Origin: Bryopsis sp. KO-2023 | Lineage: Eukaryota > Chlorophyta > Ulvophyceae > Bryopsidales > Bryopsidaceae | Assembly (NCBI GenBank): GCA_030272585.1 | Contig: BSYQ01000006.1 | Coordinates: 4,055,001-4,119,000, forward strand | DNA: 64,000 bases | Direction of reading: 5' to 3' | Part shown: one piece after another, positions 56,597 to 64,000 of the stretch | How the letters are laid out: each line of letters starts with the position of its first letter | How positions within the stretch are numbered: position 1 is the stretch's first letter | The notes under the pieces: generated by a model | What the model saw: the letters and a program-made list of their open reading frames with translations, nothing else | Databases searched by the model: none | What the model was told of the DNA's origin: nothing | Translations under genes and position numbers: made by a program

Positions 56597-57275
56597 GCGC
56601 GACATTCTTCCAACGCAGGGGTACCGACTGCCTGGCATCTATTAGCTAGGTTTTTAATCGATGATTCTGACTAAATTCTGCCAACTGGGGGGGGGGGAGG
56701 TTTATTGCTGTCAATGTCTTTGTGGTCATGACACCTTAGAAAACAAGACGTTGGATATGTTGCTTCCACCTAGTTTTCAAGAAACTCAGCTAGAGCGTTT
56801 TCAGAATTGTGCCATGATATCGTCAGTCATCGGCCAAGGAAATGCTTCACAACCTTATCCAATTTTTCGCTGGGTATGAACAAAGGCTATTTTTGGAAAC
56901 GTGACAGGGTGCTATACGAACAGAAATTGTACACAGTCCCCATTATTGTGGGTTGGTGGGAAGAAGGGGGGGGGGGTCCATGACATATTTGTGATTTCTC
57001 ATCACTTTCACGAAACAAATGTCATGTTTATACCAAGAGTGGAAGGCTTCCTTCGATGGCTTGAGGATTCCAATCATCACATATAAATCATGGCTAATCT
57101 AATCCATTACCCTCTACTTCTTCCCCCAAAACCGGTCCACAGAGCACTTATTTCTTCTAATTCTTTTGTCTTCCCATGATCCAGCTTTTTCCCTGTGAAG
57201 CATTCCTCAAAAAACGACTTGATTCTCTAGACGAAAAAAAGTGCAGATCAAATCATTGGCCCCTCACTGCTTCCA
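56597..57275. other. Convergent 3' flanks
   Basis: About 680 bases between dCMP deaminase and AGPase stop codons. Poly-G runs at about 56686-56697 and 56967-56977. No exon-like sequence recognised. Confidence 0.6.
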
Positions 57276-59842
57276 TCATATTACGGTCCAATCAGGTACT
57301 TCTGCACCCTTCTCTATGACGATCAACCCGTCCCTGATGTAGCACCCGATCTCTGGTCTGGATCCTTCCTCAACTTTTCCAGCGTTCACGAGCTTGCAAC
57401 CGTCGCCAATCCTGGCGTCTTTATCGATGATCGTGTTTCGAACAACGCAGTCTTGTCCTACCCCCAGTGGGATTTCTCCCTTCTCTCGTTTCATCTTGCG
57501 TCGCTCCTCCGACTCGACTTTGCTGGCACCCATCAGCACAGAATCCTACACCAATGATAGCGCCATTCCATCTCCATCACGCAGTATATATACTGCGTTG
57601 TGTTGTTATATAACACAAGGCGGGTAGGGAGACAATACAACGTGTGCATACGGATTCTTTGTTGCAACAAAGACGAATCACCAGATATACACGTGATGGA
57701 CTGCTACCAGCCGCACTGTTTCGTTACCGTAATAATGGACCGTGCCCCCACAAAAGAGCCCAGCCCAATCACAGAGTTCTCGATTTTGCATCCTTGAAGC
57801 CAGCAACCATCGCTGATCGTGGCGTTCTTGATTTTGCAGTTCGACATTGTGGTTGGCGGGCCACGGTGAGGGCAAGTGTACACGGGCCATCCAGGTAAAA
57901 AGAACTCAAACTTCTGGGGCTGCACGAAAAACATGCCAGGGACAATCACATGTCACTGCAGTGGTCCAGCTAAGACACGTGATTCCAAAATGACTGCTCT
58001 TTCCTCATGCCACACAAGAGAAACTGTTCGTCTCGATCAGCAGTCGATTCCTCAGCGACGCTATTCAGTCCACACGGAACTGAGAAATACTCACATGACG
58101 ATTGAACCCCAGATTGGCCTCGTAGAACGATCTCATGTTGCCAATGTCTTCCCAGTAACCACGAAACAAATTTGCGTGGACACTGTAGCCATTCTGATAG
58201 GCAAACGGAATGACCTGAAGGATATACGCTACAGAGTTTCAACAAGTGCAGAAAGACTTTTCCAAGTTTCACACAGGAACCGCATAATTTCAAACACGAA
58301 CCTCTTTTCCAAAGTCGTCGAAGTCCCTGCGCTTGTCAAGCAGGTCGAGTAGAATATCTTTCTTGAACACATAAACGCCCATCGACGCAAGGAAAGGCTT
58401 GTCCTCTGAAAAGTCATCGCCAATATCTGCAGCCAGTTCAAACATAATGAGTGTTCAGTCGACTTGACGGTCTCCCAACTGGTACGAGGCAGAAAACATT
58501 TCAGTAGATTTCGAGGGTTCAACCTATAGTTAAACACTCGTCTGGTTTTTGGGTAGCGGATATCCTTTACCAAGACTGCTTGTCCTCATTGCCTCTAAAG
58601 CGACTCCAGTTGGCTTCTCTGCGAATTGCTACAAACAAGAATCACTCTAGTTAATGGATCCTCAAAGCTTGCAGCTGCAGCATACAACGAAGAGAACAGT
58701 AAACCAAAAACACTTACTATAACTTTTCCGTCTCTGATCTTCATCAAACCATAGTCTGCTGCAGCTTGCCTGGAGCATGGAGTGCAGGCGATGGTGAAAT
58801 CCGCATCTTTCGACATGTGCTCCTCCAGGAAAGCAAGATAGTCCATTCGATACCTGTACCGAACAGCATCGGCAAGACAAAACAACGTCACAGGTCGTTC
58901 TTATTGGAAGTAAGAGACCAGTAAGTTTGTTTTTCTAGCGCAAACTTTGAAGAGAAAGTCCTCACAGGTGATCGCCTGACAGAATAATGACATGTTCCAC
59001 ATTGCGGCTCCGAATGTCCTTCAAGATCCAATCGTAGCGCCTCACAGCATCCGCAGTTCCACGGAACCAGTTATTTTCGGTCGGGGTTCTCGCCGCTGCA
59101 AGAACCTCCACCAGGACACTGCTTCCCAACCCAGGATTTTGATTGTAAGTGCGGGCAATGTGTCTGTTGAGGGATGTCGAGTTGTATTGGGTAAGGACGT
59201 AGATCCGCTTCAAGCCGCTGTTGATACAATTTGATATGGGGATATCTACCATTCGGTAGGCCCCACCCAAGGAGACGGCGGCCTCCGCTCTCGACTTTGT
59301 CAGGGGAAACAGGTTCTCCCCTCTGCCTCCACCCAATACCAGAGCTGAGAAGAATACATTACCAGATATCAGTGGGTCTACAGCGGACACCTTTGTTTTT
59401 CGATGTCAACCGGTTTCATTTGGAATGCGAAGAGGTGGATGAGCGTTTTGTTGGGTGTTTTGTTTGGGGTGGATGGTGGCACCTGCGACACGTTCCTCCA
59501 CAAGGCTTTGAAAAGCCCTCACGCTGGTTGCATCCAGCGAGCCCCCTTGATTCAGCCTTCGTGGAACTGGAAATGTGTTCGGTGCGTACCCATCACACCT
59601 GAAGACATTTTTCGTTTCAGAGTAGGCGACAACGGAGTCGTCCTCGAGGACGTCCAGAAAATAGGGGAGACGCGCGACGGTTTCGGATCGTTATCAGTTA
59701 CACAGTACCTAACCGTTTTCCTGTGTTGTGATTGCCTTCCTTCTGGCTTGCCGTTTCCTGTGCTCGATATGACGAAACTTCGCCGTCTCCTTGTGGTCCG
59801 CTTTGCTGCAACGGGGCTCCTCGGCAACAGAAGGGATGCCAT
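57276..59842 (-). CDS. ADP-glucose pyrophosphorylase large subunit, plastid-targeted
   Basis: Makes ADP-glucose from glucose-1-phosphate and ATP for starch, in the chloroplast. Eight minus-strand exons (59599-59842, 58966-59344, 58718-58853, 58571-58628, 58302-58429, 58095-58214, 57728-57919, 57276-57545) give 508 residues in phase. Residues 1-80 are a basic presequence ([20 protein letters not shown]). Then come [119 protein letters not shown] and the C-terminal left-handed beta-helix ending in [12 protein letters not shown] and [13 protein letters not shown] are typical of large subunits. Catalytic RLxPLTxxRAKPAV reads [14 protein letters not shown], which fits a regulatory, weakly catalytic subunit. 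The FYxxxRxLPP segment is also changed ([16 protein letters not shown]). Confidence 0.93.
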
Positions 59843-60624
59843 AATCGTCGCCCTTTGAAAATCCTTGCTTGCACTCGCCAAAACAAAACTCAAGTTTTAT
59901 CCGCTTTTCCCAAAAACTAGCTAACCGCACATGACGCTCAGACTGACGTCCAAACCAAACCAAACTACTCAGGGAATGTTGACTTGTACTGCTCCGGCTG
60001 GTGGGGCGAACCGACACCTTCGTTGTGGGTCCGACCCCATCACTAGTACTACCTACACACAAGAAATCGATTGGGTTGTTCCTTGAATGCCTCGACCCTC
60101 CAAAAACACCCACTGGAGAAGAGGAAACAATACATTTTCGTTACAACAATACCAGCTCATCTCCGAAACACAGAAGAAGTGGAAGAGGGCCAAGGGAAAA
60201 GGGGTAGATGGTCCAATAAGCATGCTTTACAAATTCCAAGCCCAACTTCACGAAGGTGGCTACCCGAAAATCCAAAAATTGAATGATTCTTAGGCACACA
60301 ATAAAACAAATAATTCCATCTCCATGGAATCATCATGGAGGTATGGTGTAGCTGTCCATAATTGTCAATTTTGATTCCCCGGGTTTTGCCGGCTCCAAAC
60401 CCATGTCAGGCAACTGCCTGTAAACCCGGACCATTGCCTACGAAGCAGAGCAACCCAAATTCATCAAGACGAAAAATTTGACACAAATTTGGCGTGCTGA
60501 ACAACTGCTTCACAAGAAGTGAGCCAGTCTTACACAACTAGCTTCCTTTTTTTCTGGTTTTTAATGCTGAGGCCAACCACACTGAGATTGTAGAATATTT
60601 GGACAATCAAACAACGGGATTTCA
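59843..60624. other. AGPase upstream region and GT92 3' flank
   Basis: About 780 bases. Short frames at 60000-60290 have no family support. A near-palindrome ATTCCATCTCCATGGAATCATCATGG lies at about 60314-60340. It presumably holds the AGPase promoter. Confidence 0.5.
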
Positions 60625-63507
60625 TCAACTGAGGTCTTGTTTGTCTGTCTGTATGTCTGTTTGTTTGCTTTTTGATTCCACTTCATGTGGCAAAATGAAT
60701 ACCTGGGGGGTGTACACCCTCGCAAGTAGGCCTTCCTTCATCAAATTTGTCACATCCTGTCCGTTGCTCCAGACCAAGTGATCTCTGAAGTATTTGCGAA
60801 GTTCATCATCAGGCATTAACGAGCTCGCAATGAATGCCTGGCAAACCGTCGATAACCAGAGTGCCGTTAATCTACTGTCATAACGAAACATAAAAACCAG
60901 AAAAGCCAGGTGCCACTGTGGATGACAAAAATCAATTCTCTCTCCTGATTGGCTAGCCAAGCAAATTTTCTGACACAGTGCGCTTACTGCTCTATCGAAT
61001 GGCAGAATGAAACATCGCTTGACATCCTCCTCAGTGGGTGCACAATCACACCTATCTCGACGGCCTTTCAGATCCTCATAGCGATTGTAAATAAAATGAA
61101 GAACAGCACTCTGATCAGCTGTGACTTCCCTGGACACATCCAACAATCAGCCCTCATCATCTTTTTTCAGAAACTAAAGATGACTAGAAACACTAGAACA
61201 AGCTGGACTGTGAAATGATATTTTTTCCTGAAAACCGAAAGGGATAGTCTTTCCACCATTAATAATGTTGGTCATTGCAATGTAAAAAGTGTGACGTGAT
61301 AATGAAAAAGAGTGAGGCATCCAAGTTTTGCTGTGATGTGACATTCTTACTTTGGTTTTCGACCGTAGATGTACCACCGATGAGCACCGTTCGGCCGAAC
61401 CTTGGGTTGTACTCTCACCGCCGATTTGCCATTTCCATATGTGGTAAAATAATTTGGGTTTCCCTTGGCAACTGTCTTGTAGTTCTTGAAGTAAGGCTCC
61501 GATGATACGTGAGCAAAATTCTTTTTAAAAAGTGTGACCTCAGTGAACGGATCTATAACATCTTCCCGCTCAGCTAAACCTTCATAGTTGGGGAAAATCA
61601 CGGTGTCCACCTGGTGATGTTCGACCCATTTCAGTTCTTTTATTTTTTTCCCGAATAAATAAATACTATTTTTTATTCTTCGATGTCTCCATAGGATTCA
61701 AAAAAGATTCCAGTGAAATTATCGATAAAAAAGGGGGCTCTCACAGCAAAAATCAATATTATTTGCTAGCTCCATTGAGTGCGTACATACATTGGCGTGA
61801 GTTGAGGCGAGGTCTGACACATAATAGGATGATGTACGAATCACTAATCAAACTTCGTTCCATGAAAAAACTGACCATTCGCAAGAGAACAGCGCCGAAT
61901 TGTGGTCAACCGATCGAAATATCCACTCACATCTTTGTCCAGCGATGCCATATATTGCTGGAGACTGTACTCCGCTGTTCCGGCTGGGTAGATCAGTTCA
62001 TCCGTGTCGATGTGAAAAAGCCAGTCGACACCATCCTGCCGGGCTTGTTCGATGGCAACTGCAACCCAAAATGCAATCGACCTTGGTTTCTGCCTTTTGC
62101 CACGGCTGCAAGGAATACAACCACTTGTTCGAAATCTTTCAATGTGTGCTGACACTCGCCCAGCAAATGATGACTATAGAATGTCCATTGCAGCATTCGA
62201 CAACTCATCAAACTCCAAAAATTATCAGTATTGTCTGTGATTCAGGGAAAACAGGCCTCAGAACACTTGTTTTTAGGTGAGATTTGTGCTCAATCTGTGG
62301 ACTGTTGGTCACCTTCCATATTCAAGCTCTGCATGACGAAGAGTTCGTGGTTGCAAGGCTTGTTGAAGAAAGATGCCAGCCAAGTTTCGTTCCACGCTCG
62401 ACTGTGGGCTCTCTTGTGCTTCATTTTTTCATCATTCGGGAAGACCTTCCGCAAACACAAAACAGCTTTTAAATATGTTGGAAAAAGAATCTTGGTTTCT
62501 AGATCATTGAAGAACAAGGTGACAAACCCCACTCTTTGTTTTCTGCTTTACAATAAGCAGTACTTCCAATCAGTGCTGTCTTTTTTCAGTTTTGGATTAT
62601 TTTTCCATCGACGTAACAAAATTTTGCAGTGGGCTACCAACTCATTCATTCCTACTTGACTGCACTGTTGCAATGATACCCATTCTCACCTTAACAGATT
62701 CGAATCTCTCGAAATCTTGTTTGGCCGAAGGGTGGTTCACTTGCCCATTCGTAAAAAGATAAAAGAGTGACACACCCAGAGATCGATGGTATCTCATCCA
62801 CACTTTGATCATATCAGCTGGGGCTGCTGTGGTCGATGCGAATGCAATCTGTGGAAATACGAAATGGGTGGGTGGGTGTTTTCGAGAAGAGAATATCATA
62901 GCAGAGTGGTAGAAACCCCTTCAGGTGGTTTGCTTGGTGGATATTTGCTACAAACATCCTCTTGGGGGATGAAACACTTTCAGGGAGGGAAAAAACACCC
63001 AGTGGTTTGGGAAGGGGTGGTACAGGTAAGAATACTCCACCTTGGGGCCATGTTTTTCCTTTGGCAGCTCTACACCTGTAGTCAGATCATCCGGGGTAGC
63101 CCAACCGCGCTCAAGTTCGGCTTGCGGACGTGTGTGGGTTGAAGGAATGCTGAAACATCACAAGGTATGAAAAAACTTGGAAGAACGCATTGACGACATC
63201 CCCTAGAACCAAAATAGATTCGAGAACACGCTTCGCGCGTTCGTCGACCGCACTGATCAGCAACTTGCCATACTTTGCCACTTCTGTTTCCACGTCCAAA
63301 AGGAAGTCTTCGTTCAGCCGAGCCGAGTCTTGTCGAAGCTGCAAGACGGGTGGTAACTGTCAATCGTCTTTTTCATTTTCCATTCTTTCGTCGTCATTTT
63401 TGTTCTCGCCCCCAAGTCACCTGCAGGATAGCGGACATGAGGCATAGCATGACCGGAGACAGAGCCAATGCTCTTATCGCGGTCGTGCTCAGGGTGACCC
63501 TTTTCAT
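60625..63507 (-). CDS. GT92 (DUF23)-type glycosyltransferase, type II membrane protein
   Basis: Golgi-type glycosyltransferase of the plant/animal GT92 group. The ATG at 63507 starts [20 protein letters not shown] followed by LCLMSAIL, a short signal anchor; exon 1 (63421-63507) joins [16 protein letters not shown] in phase 0 at 63338. Later exons carry [19 protein letters not shown] (about 62750), [20 protein letters not shown] (about 62370), [16 protein letters not shown] with the DxD metal-binding motif (about 61990), [12 protein letters not shown] (about 61590) and the C-terminal block [20 protein letters not shown] (about 61040). The end is [12 protein letters not shown], read from an (ACAG)-like simple repeat. 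Exon edges between 62290 and 63180 are provisional. Acceptor sugar and product are unknown; cell-surface glycan synthesis is inferred. Confidence 0.82.
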
Positions 63508-64000
63508 CTTTGGTTGCGTCGCAGGCACGCGCAACCGTTGCAAAGACGAAGCGACCGTTCCACCAGAACACACTTCCGTCTACCACAACGGCGCCCGCGA
63601 CCTCCTTCGTGACTTATCCTGAGAGACACCGGACGACGCAAGCTCTGACAGATGCTCGTCACAAAAACAGTCACGAAATTTTTGGAATGAAGACAAGCAA
63701 AACACATTCTGCCCACACGGAACAGAGTGAACATCAGAACGCACGCGCGCAATGAAACGCAGGGAGCACATGAGCGGGAATCCCATTTTTGCCCACGTGC
63801 GTCACAGTGACCTGTGAGCGCCAAAGTGGTAGATGACTGAAATGAGGCAGTAGTGGACGAAAGGAAGTGGTGCTGTGTAACGTGGGGTAGTGCGATAGTG
63901 AGGGAATCTTGTGGACAGTTTGATTAGTCGTGGGAAGGTATAAAGTTCGACAGGGAAACTTGTAAACAAGAGACAGCGAACGTTTGTTCGCGTTGAGTTA
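63508..64000. other. Upstream region of the GT92 gene
   Basis: About 490 bases to the window end. Frames on the minus strand (63504-63824, 63580-63786) show no family match. Probably the GT92 promoter and 5' UTR. Confidence 0.45.

Noticed and set aside
1-64000. CRISPR arrays, rRNA genes, complete tRNA genes
   Set aside because: None seen. Repeats present lack spacer-repeat structure, and no full tRNA cloverleaf was found.

Overview
The window comes from the nuclear genome of a photosynthetic, flagellated eukaryote. Genes are split by GT-AG introns, and noncoding DNA is full of long poly-A/T and poly-G/C runs. A plant-type ADP-glucose pyrophosphorylase large subunit with a basic, serine/arginine-rich presequence points to plastid starch made from ADP-glucose, the green-lineage route. 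A second gene encodes a small membrane protein with a plastid-type presequence. An outer-dynein-arm docking protein indicates motile flagella. Together these suggest a green alga, for example a prasinophyte or an early-branching streptophyte flagellate. The species cannot be fixed from sequence alone.

Layout. 1-2030 (-): ODA docking coiled-coil protein, cut by the window edge; then about 4 kb of simple sequence. 6272-7315 (-): CCCH zinc-finger protein. 8696-10415 (-): uncharacterised protein ending in a ubiquitin-like segment. 10522-13205 (+): RNA 3'-terminal phosphate cyclase. 14551-18155 (-): AFG1-like mitochondrial ATPase. 18595-20877 (+): translation factor eIF6. 21928-23369 (-): TauD/TfdA-type dioxygenase. 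23.4-28.3 kb: gene-poor and repeat-rich, with a small LTR-type (TRIM-like) element and local tandem repeats. 28305-34340 (-): broken C-terminal half of exportin-T. Its last intron is a 4-kb insert bounded by a GTGCGGGG repeat family; it carries an opposite-strand ASNSD1-like gene, six tandem repeat units and a long inverted repeat. 35298-40850 (-): UPF1/IGHMBP2-like helicase. 42119-42728 (+) and 44038-45158 (-): two uncharacterised genes. 45425-48195 (+): TAF9. 48559-53204 (+): J-domain exons running in phase into mitochondrial-type enoyl thioester reductase (MECR). 53631-55181 (-): plastid membrane protein. 55397-56596 (+): dCMP deaminase with an unusual N-terminal membrane segment. 57276-59842 (-): ADP-glucose pyrophosphorylase large subunit. 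60625-63507 (-): GT92-type glycosyltransferase.

The genes are mostly unrelated housekeeping functions and do not form one pathway. Several are arranged head to head over roughly 0.1-0.45 kb, which implies shared promoter regions. Exon joins were worked out by hand from splice sites, reading phase and family similarity. For RTCA, eIF6, TAF9, dCMP deaminase and AGPase the exons sum to clean frames. Boundaries elsewhere may be off by a base or more.
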